Assembly (NCBI RefSeq): GCF_003994475.1
Contig: NZ_RZNY01000013.1
Coordinates: 112,362 to 176,361, forward strand
Reading direction: 5' to 3'
DNA length: 64,000 bases
Source: Paenibacillus anaericanus
GTDB taxonomy: Bacteria; Bacillota; Bacilli; Paenibacillales; Paenibacillaceae
Shown here: positions 28,071 through 36,903 of the stretch, piece by piece
How positions within the stretch are numbered: position 1 is the first letter of the stretch
Layout of the letters: each line of letters starts with the position of its first letter
Position numbers and translations under genes: made by a program
Notes under the pieces: model-generated
Told to the model about the DNA's origin: nothing
Seen by the model: the letters and a program-made list of their open reading frames with translations, nothing else
The model's database searches: none

Positions 28071-28092
28071 AATGTTTAAGCGCTTAAACATT
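28071..28092. promoter_or_regulatory. LacI-type operator palindrome upstream of phosphoesterase
   Basis: A perfect 22-base palindrome with half-site AATGTTTAAGC on each side of a central CG, about 140 bases before the phosphoesterase start. Its core GTTTAAGCGCTTAAAC matches the site at 35493-35514 in front of the GH4 operon (consensus GTTTAARCGNTTAAAC). LacI proteins favour such CG-centred palindromes. Control by one of the two local LacI proteins is inferred. Confidence 0.65.
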
Positions 28093-28199
28093 TATAGTAT
28101 ACTATATTTAAGTATTTTTGTAAATATAAGACAATTATACCGTGTATCAAGTCCTACTCTCTCCTGCTTCCTAGTAATAGGATACCGACACGTAAAACC

Positions 28200-28268
28200 A
28201 ACTAAAAACTCGCTAGAAACGCCTATTCATCAGTTAAGTACCCCGTGATTAAGTGCTTCTAGCGAGTT
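28200..28268 (-). terminator. Terminator after GH4 operon
   Basis: On the minus strand AACTCGCTAGAA pairs with TTCTAGCGAGTT across a loop of about 38 bases, then TTTTAG follows. The arms are 28207-28218 and 28257-28268. It ends the six-gene operon whose last gene stops at 28326. The remaining gap 27931-28199 holds only the operator and A/T-rich promoter-like sequence. Confidence 0.7.
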
Positions 28269-28325
28269 CTGTAAGTCACTTCTTATATAATGCTAACAGT
28301 ACAGGCCTAGTAGAAATAATATGTT

Positions 28326-29642
28326 TTATTCAAAAAATGCAGGTAAATACGGCTTGTTACGCTCCAGCATCTCATCTAGTAATGTTCTAGCCACACTAAC
28401 TGATGGAACTAGCGGATGGCTCACCATTGCTTGAAGCGCTATTCCTCTGTCGCCGGTTACCGCAGCTTCAATAGTGAGTCTCTCATAGGTTTTGACCGCA
28501 TGGATTAATCCCTTGATTTGCTCCGGAACTTCCGTAACGGATAACGGAATAGGGCCTTTATTCGTAACGAGACAGTTCACTTCAATGCTCGCGTTCGCCG
28601 GTAGGAAATCAAGAATGTTTCCGTTCGAGACGTTTAAAGTCTGGATGTCCCGCTTATCGTTATAAAGTGAATCCATCAGATTAACGGCAGCTTCCGAATA
28701 GTACGCACCACCACGTTGCTCCAATTGCTTCGGCTTATCCTGCAAATTCGGATCCTTATACAGTTCAAATAACTCGTCTTCAACTCTCTTCACAACTTCC
28801 GCACGAGTTCCATTCGCTTTCATAGACTCCACTTGTTCTTCAAGCATAATATCCGTCATATAAAAATATTTCAAATAATAAGAGGGAAGTCCTCCTAATC
28901 CCTTCAGGAATTCAGGATCCCATTCGGATGGGGGAACATTCTTAGCTGAATAGTCTTCTCGGTTATCCAACATCTCTTGAAGTCTATCCACTCCGTCAAC
29001 CTCGATACGCGTTACCCAGTGCAAGTGATTTAACCCTACAAACTCGGTATAAATGTGTTCGATCGGCGTTTGATATTGTTCACTCAACCGCTTCTGCAAA
29101 CCAATCGGCGCATTGCATAGTCCGATACTTTTCACTTTGGAATACCGGTTAATCGCTTCCGTAACCATTCCTGCTGGGTTGGTAAAGTTTAAAAGCCATG
29201 CGTTAGGACTTAACTCTTCAATATCTCGGCAAATATCTAGCAGTACAGGAATTGTCCGTAGCGCCTTCATCATTCCGCCAGGTCCTGTCGTTTCTTGACC
29301 GATTACACCGTGCTGGTTAGGGATATGCTCATCCCATTTCCGGGCTTCTAGCAAACCAACCCTCATTTGAGTCGTGATAAAATCAGCTCCCGCTATCGCT
29401 TCGCGGCGATCCAGGGTTAAATGTACTTCGATCGGAAGCCCCGATTTGGCAACCATGCGCTTAGCGAGTTCGCCGACAATTTCAAGTTTATGTCTACCTT
29501 GCTCAATATCGACCAACCATAACTCTCTAACAGGTAGTTGCTCATACTTCCGAATAAATCCTTCTACGATTTCCGGCGTATATGAAGAACCGCCGCCAAT
29601 AACTGCTATTTTCAAACCTTTAGAATTACCCACTGTAACCAT
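28326..29642 (-). CDS. GH4 NAD-dependent 6-phospho-beta-glycosidase family enzyme
   Basis: A 438-residue family-4 glycosidase of the CelF/LicH/ChbF branch, which uses NAD and a divalent metal to cleave phosphorylated disaccharides by redox-assisted elimination. Seen: the NAD-binding IAVIGGGSSYTPE (12-24), QETTGPGGMM (116-125), NFTNPAGMVTEA (152-162), and metal ligands Cys176 in GLCNAPIG and His206 in GLNHLHW. It is the last gene of an operon with a two-permease importer, LacI regulator and sugar kinase. This is unusual because GH4 enzymes more often work behind a PTS. The natural substrate may be a cello- or chito-oligosaccharide; specificity is not settled. Confidence 0.9.
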   Translation of the reverse strand: MVTVGNSKGLKIAVIGGGSSYTPEIVEGFIRKYEQLPVRELWLVDIEQGRHKLEIVGELAKRMVAKSGLPIEVHLTLDRREAIAGADFITTQMRVGLLEARKWDEHIPNQHGVIGQETTGPGGMMKALRTIPVLLDICRDIEELSPNAWLLNFTNPAGMVTEAINRYSKVKSIGLCNAPIGLQKRLSEQYQTPIEHIYTEFVGLNHLHWVTRIEVDGVDRLQEMLDNREDYSAKNVPPSEWDPEFLKGLGGLPSYYLKYFYMTDIMLEEQVESMKANGTRAEVVKRVEDELFELYKDPNLQDKPKQLEQRGGAYYSEAAVNLMDSLYNDKRDIQTLNVSNGNILDFLPANASIEVNCLVTNKGPIPLSVTEVPEQIKGLIHAVKTYERLTIEAAVTGDRGIALQAMVSHPLVPSVSVARTLLDEMLERNKPYLPAFFE

Positions 29643-29694
29643 CTTCCCTTCTACTGGAGAATTATGTTAATCATCTTTCTGAGTCATTACCTCA

Positions 29695-30669
29695 TTACAC
29701 CAAGCTATAATCCGATACTGCCCGAAGTTGATCATACACTTCCTTGGAAATCTCATTCCCATCCGCCTCAAAGGCCATCCATACAGCACCGACAACTGGT
29801 TCAACCTGAAGTTTGGCTAATGAAGCAGAAGGAGCACAATCTTTAACCGCCTGCTCGATATATGGATGAATAAATCTCGCTTCCCCGCGAGTAAGTACAC
29901 TGCCTGCTAGCACAACATCAAACTTCTCATTCTCCATACCTAAGCGCTTGATGACAGCCACTGCTGTCTTGGCTAACTCTACGCCCTGCGCACGCAAAAT
30001 GCGAATAGCTACCTCATCAGCCTGAGCCGCAGCTTGAAAAATCAACTTCACCGTACTAAGTGGTGGCATCTTATCTTCATCCAAACAATCGTTGAACAGG
30101 GTCGACATATTGTCGTAACCCATTTCCTGTAGCAGCATTTCAGTTAATAGGGTCGGTTGCTCCCGTCCGTCCCATGCGCGAATAACAGAACGGAATGCTT
30201 CGACACTAAGTGATTCACCACCGCCGAAATCTCCAAATTCGTAGGAGAATCCTCCGCACTGATAAAAGTCACCTCGCGGATTTACTCCCGCACTGTTCGT
30301 TCCCGTCCCACAGATCAATACAATGCCATAAGGGCGATCTGTCCCTGCTCGAAGGGCGATCATCGTATCGCAATTCACATCATGATGTGGTAATCCAAGT
30401 TCTGCGATCATCGGCCTTAATATCTGATAGTCTACTTCTCTATCAGCACCCGCTAACCCAAAATAAGCGAATGAAATATCGCTCTGACCAAGACCCGCTT
30501 GATTAAGCGCCATCTCTACGGACTCTCGTATATTGTGTTTTGCTTCCTCATAGTCCGTTTGATGATTGCCATTTCCGCTTTGCCCTTTACCTACGATCTT
30601 CCCAGATTGATCGGCGATCAGTGTATATGTTTTGCTACCGCCACCATCTACGCCCATATAATATTTCAA
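29695..30669 (-). CDS. BadF/BadG-family sugar kinase (N-acetylglucosamine kinase-like)
   Basis: A 324-residue ASKHA-fold kinase. The first phosphate loop MGVDGGGSKTYTLIAD is at the N-terminus, ILICGTGTNSAGV forms the second, and a late VVLAGSVLTRG the third. Bacterial members phosphorylate GlcNAc or related amino sugars. TTG at 30669 is chosen because AGGAG lies 8 bases upstream; the frame stays open 21 codons further back into the LacI gene but without a ribosome site. It lies 28 bases after the LacI stop and 52 bases before the GH4 gene. In this operon it may supply the phosphorylated substrate of GH4. Confidence 0.85.
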   Translation of the reverse strand: MKYYMGVDGGGSKTYTLIADQSGKIVGKGQSGNGNHQTDYEEAKHNIRESVEMALNQAGLGQSDISFAYFGLAGADREVDYQILRPMIAELGLPHHDVNCDTMIALRAGTDRPYGIVLICGTGTNSAGVNPRGDFYQCGGFSYEFGDFGGGESLSVEAFRSVIRAWDGREQPTLLTEMLLQEMGYDNMSTLFNDCLDEDKMPPLSTVKLIFQAAAQADEVAIRILRAQGVELAKTAVAVIKRLGMENEKFDVVLAGSVLTRGEARFIHPYIEQAVKDCAPSASLAKLQVEPVVGAVWMAFEADGNEISKEVYDQLRAVSDYSLV

Positions 30670-30697
30670 CGGATTCACTCCTATAATTGCATGTTTG

Positions 30698-31687
30698 TCA
30701 GAGTCTACGGGCTGTCGATTCCCGAATAACAAGCTCGGGAATTAATTGAACCGTCACATTACGCTTGGCCACTCCGCTTATACTCTTAAGCAACAACTCA
30801 ACTCCCGTCCTTCCGATTTGCTCCGCTGGTTGTCGTATCGTCGTCAACATAGGACGAAATTCCGAAGCGATGACCTGGTCATCAAATCCGATAATCGAAA
30901 TATCCTCAGGCACTCTGATTCCTTCATTTCTAAATGCATTCATGGCACCAAGCGCTACATAGTCATCGCAAGCAAATAACGCAGTTGGTAAGTTGCCGGA
31001 ATCAATCCAGCTACGGGCAATTCTATAACCCGTCGATATTTCGAAATTCCCACGTTCTATATGGAAAGGCTGTAATCCCGATTCTTCTAAAGCTGTACGG
31101 AATCCACGCTCCCTTTCACGACTACTAAGAAACAGCTCTGGACCGCTAATATGCGCAATTTCTTTATGGCCTAAATCAATTAGATGTTTCGTTGCATCAT
31201 ATCCGCCTTTGAAATTATCTACGATCACGGAAGTTGCGGACGAACTCATCAGCTGATTGTCGAGTAAGACAAACGGAATTTGGCTTTTTTTCAGCTCTAG
31301 TGTGTATTCATCCTCATGCATGGGCGACAATAAAAGAACACCATCCACACGGTCTTCCTTGAACAAATAATGTCTTTTATCTTGTAAACCAGAGGTAACT
31401 GATAATGCAACATAATACCCCTGTGCCTCTGCTGTATCTGTAATTGCTCTCACAATCTCATCCAAAAAGGAGTCTTTGAGCGTCGTGACAACTAATCCGA
31501 TAATTCTGGTCTCTCCTCTTGCCAGACTGCGGGCAGCTGCATTCGGATGATAATCTAGCTCTTTCATCGCCTCTAAAACCTTTAACCTATTTTTCTCCCG
31601 CACACTAGTTGAATTATTTAAGACGCGAGAAACCGTCACAACCGACAAACCCGATTTTTTGGCTACATCAAAAATGCTTACCTTCAT
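30698..31687 (-). CDS. LacI-family transcriptional regulator
   Basis: A 329-residue LacI repressor: helix-turn-helix at 1-50 with VSIFDVAKKSGLSVVTVSRVLNN, the hinge helix NAAARSLARG, and a sugar-binding core with VDGVLLLSP and IIGFDDQVIASEF. AGGAGCG precedes the ATG. It lies inside the operon between the binding-protein gene and the sugar kinase. It is a paralogue of the LacI gene at 35712-36710, sharing most of the DNA-reading segment, so the two may bind the same palindromes. Confidence 0.92.
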   Translation of the reverse strand: MKVSIFDVAKKSGLSVVTVSRVLNNSTSVREKNRLKVLEAMKELDYHPNAAARSLARGETRIIGLVVTTLKDSFLDEIVRAITDTAEAQGYYVALSVTSGLQDKRHYLFKEDRVDGVLLLSPMHEDEYTLELKKSQIPFVLLDNQLMSSSATSVIVDNFKGGYDATKHLIDLGHKEIAHISGPELFLSSRERERGFRTALEESGLQPFHIERGNFEISTGYRIARSWIDSGNLPTALFACDDYVALGAMNAFRNEGIRVPEDISIIGFDDQVIASEFRPMLTTIRQPAEQIGRTGVELLLKSISGVAKRNVTVQLIPELVIRESTARRL

Positions 31688-31735
31688 CTTATTTCGCTCC
31701 TAAAGCAACCGGTATAAAATGAAAAGGTATAAAAT

Positions 31736-31761
31736 AGGGGAAGGAATTACTCCATTCCCCT
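31736..31761 (-). other. Intercistronic hairpin after binding-protein gene
   Basis: On the minus strand AGGGGAATGGA folds against TTCCTTCCCCT, a 10-of-11 paired stem, followed by ATTTTATACC with no strong T-run. It lies between the binding-protein stop (31788) and the LacI start (31687) and may attenuate the regulator, kinase and GH4 genes relative to the binding protein. Confidence 0.55.
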
Positions 31762-31787
31762 ACCATTTTCACTTATGTTACCTTGCC

Positions 31788-33149
31788 TTATTTGTTTACG
31801 CGTTCAAGAAGTTTATCCAGTTTCTTCTGAATTCCTTGCATAACTATGTCAACTGGACTCGTATTGTTCTCAGCAGCAGCAAACTCGTTAATGAACAATT
31901 CATTAATTTGCGAGTAGTTTGCTACCAAGTGATTGTAAGATTCTACGCCGTATTTATTCGCTCCGTCATATACATTCTTAATCGCTACTGGATCAACACC
32001 ATCGAAACTGTTATAGTATTTTTCTTTGGCTTGGTCATTAATCGGAGGTGTACCCCCGCTCAATTCAATGGATTTCTCCTGAACGTCTTTGGAAATGAGG
32101 AATTTAATGAATTCATAAGATTCTTTTGGATGCTTGGAACCCTTCAATACGAATAATGGGTCAACATACAATACGCTTCTCTCTTTGTCATTTCCGCCGT
32201 ATGGAACAGCTGCTACACCAATTTTAAAGTTGAACTGATCCTGGCTCGCCAAAGCCCATGAACCACCAACCGTCATGCCCACTTTGCCAGACAAGAACGG
32301 ATCTCCGAATTGACCTGCTACAGATTTAGACCATGCTGGAGGAGGAGAAACCTTCTTATCCCAGATCAAGTCGATCAGTTTCTGGTAAGCTGCGATCGCT
32401 TCTGGAGAATCGAAATGCGTTTCGCTTGGTTTACCACCATTTGTCCATGTATCATCGGAATATACATTTACCCCGAAGTAAGCTGGTCTCATATCCAACT
32501 CGCCCCATCCGAAGTTAACGCCGTATGCTGATTTCTCAATATCATCATCACGAACTGTCAACTTGTCAGCCACTTCAACCATTTTGTCGAAAGTCCAACT
32601 TTTATCTTCATAATCTGAAGGAGGATAAGGTACGCCTGCTTTATCAAACATATCTTTGTTATAAAGTAATATGGTAACGTAGTTGCTGAAAGGAATGCCG
32701 TATGTTTTACCGTCAACTTTGTAAATGTCCATTAACTCATCTGAAATCCCAAAATCTGAACCTTTAAAGCCATCTTCACTCATAATATCTGTAAGGTCAG
32801 CTAGTAGATCCTTGTTGTAATACTCCGCGAATCCACCATAACCAAAGTGCGATGTGATATCAGGCGAGTTCTTTGCTGCAATGTTTGCTTGCAGTTTGGA
32901 GTCAAATTGTTCGTAAGGAGCTTTCTCTACTTTGACTTTAATGTTCGGATTTGCTTTTTCGAAGTCAGGAATCAATTTCTCTACATAAGTTCTATCTGGA
33001 GAATCGATCGTATAGTACGTAATAGTTACAGGACCCGAGTCCTTCTCCCCGCCACTATTGCTACCACCTCCACCACAAGCAGACAAGACTAACACGAACA
33101 CCAAAATTAAACTTGGAAGTATCAACCACTTTTTCTTAGCTTGATTCAT
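31788..33149 (-). CDS. Extracellular sugar-binding lipoprotein of ABC transporter
   Basis: A 453-residue family-1 binding protein. Signal peptide with lipobox LSAC places the anchor cysteine at residue 25, followed by a Gly/Ser linker. The mature domain has VTITYYTIDSPDRTYVEKLI and SGKVGMTVGGSWAL. ATG 33149 is chosen because AAAGGGGGA lies 7 bases upstream; the frame is open 24 codons further back without a site. It follows the MalG-like permease by 72 bases and precedes LacI by 100. The gene order permease-permease-binding protein differs from the two YesMN-linked importers, where the binding protein is first. Confidence 0.92.
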   Translation of the reverse strand: MNQAKKKWLILPSLILVFVLVLSACGGGGSNSGGEKDSGPVTITYYTIDSPDRTYVEKLIPDFEKANPNIKVKVEKAPYEQFDSKLQANIAAKNSPDITSHFGYGGFAEYYNKDLLADLTDIMSEDGFKGSDFGISDELMDIYKVDGKTYGIPFSNYVTILLYNKDMFDKAGVPYPPSDYEDKSWTFDKMVEVADKLTVRDDDIEKSAYGVNFGWGELDMRPAYFGVNVYSDDTWTNGGKPSETHFDSPEAIAAYQKLIDLIWDKKVSPPPAWSKSVAGQFGDPFLSGKVGMTVGGSWALASQDQFNFKIGVAAVPYGGNDKERSVLYVDPLFVLKGSKHPKESYEFIKFLISKDVQEKSIELSGGTPPINDQAKEKYYNSFDGVDPVAIKNVYDGANKYGVESYNHLVANYSQINELFINEFAAAENNTSPVDIVMQGIQKKLDKLLERVNK

Positions 33150-33221
33150 TCTAAAATCCCCCTTTAAAAAAGTTTGGTTTGTATATATATCAAATAATTG
33201 AACGTTACTGCATCTGATCAA

Positions 33222-34127
33222 TTACTTAATACCGGTAAGAACAATACCCTCAGTAAAATGCTTCTGTGCAGAAGCAAAGATCGCAACAACTGGCAAAGTC
33301 GTCATGATAGACGCACACATCAACAAGTTGTAAGGGGCAATCCGGAACTTAGACGACATCATAGCCGCTAACCCAACTGGCAAAGTAAACTTTTCTTGAG
33401 AACTTAAGTACAGTACAGGTCCCAATAGATCGTTCCAAGTCCAGATAAACGTGAATATAGCAACTGTAGCTAAGGCAGGACCTGAAAGCGGAAGTGCTAT
33501 TTTCCAGAACAACCTAAATTCACTACAGCCGTCGATTTTACCAGAATCATATAATTCATTTGGCAATGACATGAAGAACTGTCTTAATAGGAAAATTTGA
33601 TAGGCTGAACCAAGGAAAGTCGGTACAATCAACGGCAAGAATGTGTTCATCCAGCCTAAATTAGAGAAGAGTATGAATTGAGGAATCATGACCGCAGGAT
33701 AAGGTAACATCATTGTTGAGATCATCAACATGAACATGATCTTCTTCCCTTTAGCCCGGTATCTTGAGAAACCATACGCCACTAGTGCGGATGAGAAGAC
33801 CGTTCCTACAACTGACAATCCGGCGACAATAATACTATTCTTATAAAGGATACCGAATTTAATTTCATCATTAGTAAACAGTGTCTTGAAATTGTCCCAA
33901 GCAAATGTTTCAGGAATAATAGTCGGTGGAAATTGTAGCATTTCTTTTGATGTTTTCAATGCGGTAGATATCATGAATATCACTGGAAACAACATCGTAC
34001 AGGTGAGGAGAATCAATAAAACAAATGCGACTATTTCGCCCACAGTCATTCTTCTCTTCCGGTCACCTTTTACTTTTGTAGGATCAATTATAATATTCGG
34101 AGTTTTATCAATCACGGTATCACTCAT
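33222..34127 (-). CDS. Carbohydrate ABC transporter permease (MalG-like)
   Basis: A 301-residue permease with a long cytoplasmic N-terminus (about 30 residues) and six membrane segments. The EAA loop reads ELYDSGKIDGCSEFRLFWKIALP in character, where the usual EAA is DSG, and the end is EGIVLTGIK. The start ATG overlaps the upstream stop by one base (TAATG at 34129-34125), preceded by GAGGGGGGAC. It is therefore translationally linked to the MalF-like gene. Confidence 0.9.
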   Translation of the reverse strand: MSDTVIDKTPNIIIDPTKVKGDRKRRMTVGEIVAFVLLILLTCTMLFPVIFMISTALKTSKEMLQFPPTIIPETFAWDNFKTLFTNDEIKFGILYKNSIIVAGLSVVGTVFSSALVAYGFSRYRAKGKKIMFMLMISTMMLPYPAVMIPQFILFSNLGWMNTFLPLIVPTFLGSAYQIFLLRQFFMSLPNELYDSGKIDGCSEFRLFWKIALPLSGPALATVAIFTFIWTWNDLLGPVLYLSSQEKFTLPVGLAAMMSSKFRIAPYNLLMCASIMTTLPVVAIFASAQKHFTEGIVLTGIK

Positions 34128-35017
34128 TAATCCCGTCCCCCCTCGTAGTAAACGAATCGATTCGAAGATTTCATAATGATCACGGTTACGATCAGAATTG
34201 CAACCAACAATAACCACGCCATCGCAGCAGCATACCCGAGACGAAAATCTTTGAATGCGCTCACATATACGTTGAAGACGTAGAATCGTGTTGAGTAGTT
34301 CGGACCACCCTGAGTCATAACGTAAGCTTGCGTAAATACTTGGAATGATTCAATTACTGCCATAATCAATTGGAATAAAAATACGGGAGAAATCATCGGG
34401 AACGTTACGCTCCAAAATGACCGCCATTTTCCTGCTCCATCCAACTTTGCAGCTTCAAGCAAACTAGCTGGAACGCCCTGCAAACCGGCCAAGAATATAA
34501 TCATCCCAGCGCCTACGCCCCAGAACGTCATAATAATTAGGCCCCACATTGCAAACTTTTCGTCTAAGAACCAAGCAGGTCCCTTAACACCGAATAAGGA
34601 AAGAATGTAGTTGAAGATACCCGCTTCCGGATTAAAAATCCAGAACCACAAAAGTGACATCGAAACGCCGGATACCATACTCGGAAAATACATCGCTGTG
34701 CGGAAAAAGCCACGGGCAGGTATCTTCATATTAATGAGCATCGCGAAAATTAAGGATAGAAATAGACCGAGTGGAACACTAATAAAGGTATACTTCAGCG
34801 TGACGAGAATCGACTTGTAGAATAACTCGTCTTGGAAAAGCTCTCTGAAATTGTCCAAGCCGATAAACCTAGGACTACTAATAATGTCGTAATCCGTAAA
34901 GCTATAATACAGTGATGCTAAAATTGGATATAACGCAAAGACTAAAAATCCGATTAACCACGGCAAGATGAATAGGTAGAAATAAAAATTCTCGCGCTTG
35001 GACTCAGATAATTTCAT
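34127..35017 (-). CDS. Carbohydrate ABC transporter permease (MalF-like)
   Basis: A 296-residue permease with six helices, starting NFYFYLFILPWLIGFLVF. The EAA loop reads SLLEAAKLDGAGKWRSFWSVTFPM in character, and QGGPNYSTRF is the family tail signature. It is the first gene of the GH4 operon. AGGGGAGGG lies about 8 bases before the ATG. Three CG- or GC-centred palindromes lie upstream (35066-35091, 35178-35189, 35493-35514), so LacI control of the whole operon is likely. Confidence 0.92.
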   Translation of the reverse strand: MKLSESKRENFYFYLFILPWLIGFLVFALYPILASLYYSFTDYDIISSPRFIGLDNFRELFQDELFYKSILVTLKYTFISVPLGLFLSLIFAMLINMKIPARGFFRTAMYFPSMVSGVSMSLLWFWIFNPEAGIFNYILSLFGVKGPAWFLDEKFAMWGLIIMTFWGVGAGMIIFLAGLQGVPASLLEAAKLDGAGKWRSFWSVTFPMISPVFLFQLIMAVIESFQVFTQAYVMTQGGPNYSTRFYVFNVYVSAFKDFRLGYAAAMAWLLLVAILIVTVIIMKSSNRFVYYEGGRD

Positions 35018-35065
35018 CCTTACAATCCCTCCCCTTTTTTATTTTGCTTTACCAAGATGTTGTTC

Positions 35066-35091
35066 ATAAAGTTAAAGGGCTTTAACTTTAT
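35066..35091. promoter_or_regulatory. Operator-like palindrome 49 bases upstream of GH4 operon
   Basis: A 26-base inverted repeat with arms ATAAAGTTAAAGG and GCTTTAACTTTAT, one mismatch at the centre. Its position near the first start codon suits a repressor site or roadblock. A hairpin in the leader RNA is the alternative reading. Confidence 0.6.
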
Positions 35092-35177
35092 ATGTTATGA
35101 GCTTATAATAATCATATTCATGATGTTTGACAATACCTTTTTAAAAATAAACTGAGTTTTTCGATTAAATAATAAAT

Positions 35178-35189
35178 TAAAGCGCTTTA
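35178..35189. promoter_or_regulatory. Second operator-like palindrome, TAAAGCGCTTTA
   Basis: A perfect 12-base palindrome centred on CG, about 160 bases before the GH4 operon. It resembles the core of the other local LacI-type sites but is shorter. Confidence 0.45.
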
Positions 35190-35492
35190 TCGATGTCATG
35201 TATTCTAATTATCGTCTAACAATATAGATCCAATAATACTAAATACGATGAGTTAAATATCTTTTTGATGAACTTAACATAATTACATTACATATAACGT
35301 TATATTTTTATTAAAACCCAACCTAATTTCATTATCATTGTCTTAATCCATTCTTTTATGTTATGTTATATAACACATTAGTCTTCATCTTTGTTCAATA
35401 CTCCTTTTAATACGATTCCGCCTTTTCCTACACAAAAACTGCACTATTTTATAAAAATAGAAGGTGTAAATAATCACAAAATATATGCTTTT

Positions 35493-35514
35493 AAGTTTAA
35501 ACGGTTAAACTTAT
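35493..35514. promoter_or_regulatory. LacI-type operator matching the phosphoesterase site
   Basis: A 22-base near-palindrome with left arm TAAGTTTAAAC and right arm GGTTAAACTTA, one mismatch, centred on CG. Its core GTTTAAACGGTTAAAC resembles the site at 28071-28092. The surrounding 694-base gap (35018-35711) is otherwise A/T-rich noncoding sequence with the three palindromes and the LacI terminator. Confidence 0.65.
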
Positions 35515-35613
35515 ACTTTGTGCAAGCATACCTTTTCGTATAATAATAAGACACAACCCCACACCCAGCGACACCATATTGAGCGTTTATGAGATGATTT
35601 TTAATCATACAAA

Positions 35614-35665
35614 TAAAAAAGGAGCCTTCAGGTATACTACAAAAGTAGCAACCTAGAAGACTCCA
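35614..35665 (-). terminator. Terminator after upstream LacI gene
   Basis: On the minus strand GGAGTCTTCTAGGT folds against ACCTGAAGGCTCC with an inner GCTAC/GTAGT stem and is followed by TTTTTTATTTG. It separates the LacI gene at 35712 from the importer operon. Confidence 0.8.
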
Positions 35666-35711
35666 GATATAAAGCTTATCCCATTTGGCATTATGCTTGA
35701 ATTCTGTTTAT

Positions 35712-36710
35712 TTATGAAGAGTGCCGTGGCACCCCTGAGGATTCTCTCACAATTAACTTCGGATCAAGTTCCACAGTCGCATTTCGTTTGGACGGATCCT
35801 TGATTAAATTCAGCAGGATATTTACGCCCTGCCTCCCGATCTTTTTGAATGGTACACGAATCGTCGTCAATGATGGATGAAACTCATCGGCATATACTTG
35901 GTCATCAAATCCAACAATCGATACATCTTGGGGAATTCGGATTCCCTCATTCTTAAATGCATCCATTACACCAATCGCCATAAAATCATCTGCTGCGAAA
36001 ACCGCAGTAGGTAACGTGCCCGATTCAATCCAACGCTTCGCGACATTGTAACCTGAGGGAATATTGAAATTCCCTTGTTCAATACCAAATGGCTTCAGTC
36101 CTGCCTCTTCGAGCGCAAACAAATACCCTTTCTCCCGATCCTCGCTACTTGTGACTAGGCTAGGTCCACTTACGTGAGCAATCTCAGTATGCCCAAGATC
36201 GATCAGATGCTTTGTCGCATCATAGCCACCTTTGAAATTGTTTATAATAACTGAAGGGGCCGAAGGAGTACGCTGCTGATTATCCAGGATGACAAAAGGG
36301 ATTTTTCTCTTCTTAAGTTCCATTATATACATGTCCGGATCTGTTGGAGACAACAGGATCACTCCATCTACCCGATCTTCCTGAAATAAGGAACGGTGGA
36401 ATGTGTCTTCATGCTGTGAAATAGAAAGCGCCAAAAAATAATCATGCTCCGCTAAGTAATCGTTAATCTCCGTAATTACAGCATCAAGAACAGTATCATG
36501 TAATGTGTTCAACATTAGCCCGATAATACCGGTTTTGCCACTTGCCAGGCTTCGAGCAGATGCATTCGGGCGGTAATCCAGGTCTTTCATCGCCTGTAAT
36601 ACTCGTTCCCTATTCTTCGGCCGTACAGATGTCGCATTATTCAATACCCTGGATACCGTAACGACCGACAGACCCGACTTTTTGGCAACATCGAAAATGC
36701 TCACTTTCAT
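35712..36710 (-). CDS. LacI-family transcriptional regulator (paralogue)
   Basis: A 332-residue LacI repressor with helix-turn-helix VSIFDVAKKSGLSVVTVSRVLNN, hinge NASARSLASG, and core VDGVILLSP and IVGFDDQVYADEF. ATG 36710 follows CGGGAGCGG by 7 bases; an upstream in-frame ATG at 36734 is less likely. It is monocistronic with its own terminator and precedes the GH4 operon on the same strand. It is a clear paralogue of the LacI gene at 30698-31687, differing mainly in the ligand core, which suggests a second inducer for shared operators. Confidence 0.92.
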   Translation of the reverse strand: MKVSIFDVAKKSGLSVVTVSRVLNNATSVRPKNRERVLQAMKDLDYRPNASARSLASGKTGIIGLMLNTLHDTVLDAVITEINDYLAEHDYFLALSISQHEDTFHRSLFQEDRVDGVILLSPTDPDMYIMELKKRKIPFVILDNQQRTPSAPSVIINNFKGGYDATKHLIDLGHTEIAHVSGPSLVTSSEDREKGYLFALEEAGLKPFGIEQGNFNIPSGYNVAKRWIESGTLPTAVFAADDFMAIGVMDAFKNEGIRIPQDVSIVGFDDQVYADEFHPSLTTIRVPFKKIGRQGVNILLNLIKDPSKRNATVELDPKLIVRESSGVPRHSS

Positions 36711-36854
36711 TAGAAACCGCTCCCGTTTTAACACAATTTACATTAACATACCACATTTTGCGCCACATTTCACATATAACATAGGTATTTACATAGGATT
36801 ATTATTTATTGTTTTAAAGTGGCTCAAAACGTTAACTTTGTCGCCATTTTTAAC

Positions 36855-36886
36855 ACAAAAAAGCCCGCAGGTATACCTGCAGGCTT
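36855..36886 (-). terminator. Terminator after CAP-domain gene
   Basis: On the minus strand AAGCCTGCAGGT pairs with ACCTGCGGGCTT around TA and runs into TTTTTGTG. It closes the gene that stops at 36904. Confidence 0.88.
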
Positions 36887-36903
36887 CCATTCCAAAGTTA
36901 TTA

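Noticed and set aside
31719..32156. Plus-strand frame of 145 codons opposite the binding-protein gene
   Set aside because: It is antisense to a well-supported lipoprotein gene and has no family features.
36826..36839. cre-like sequence TCAAAACGTTAACT upstream of the second LacI gene
   Set aside because: It misses two fixed positions of the cre consensus, including the G and final A, so it is not reported as a site.
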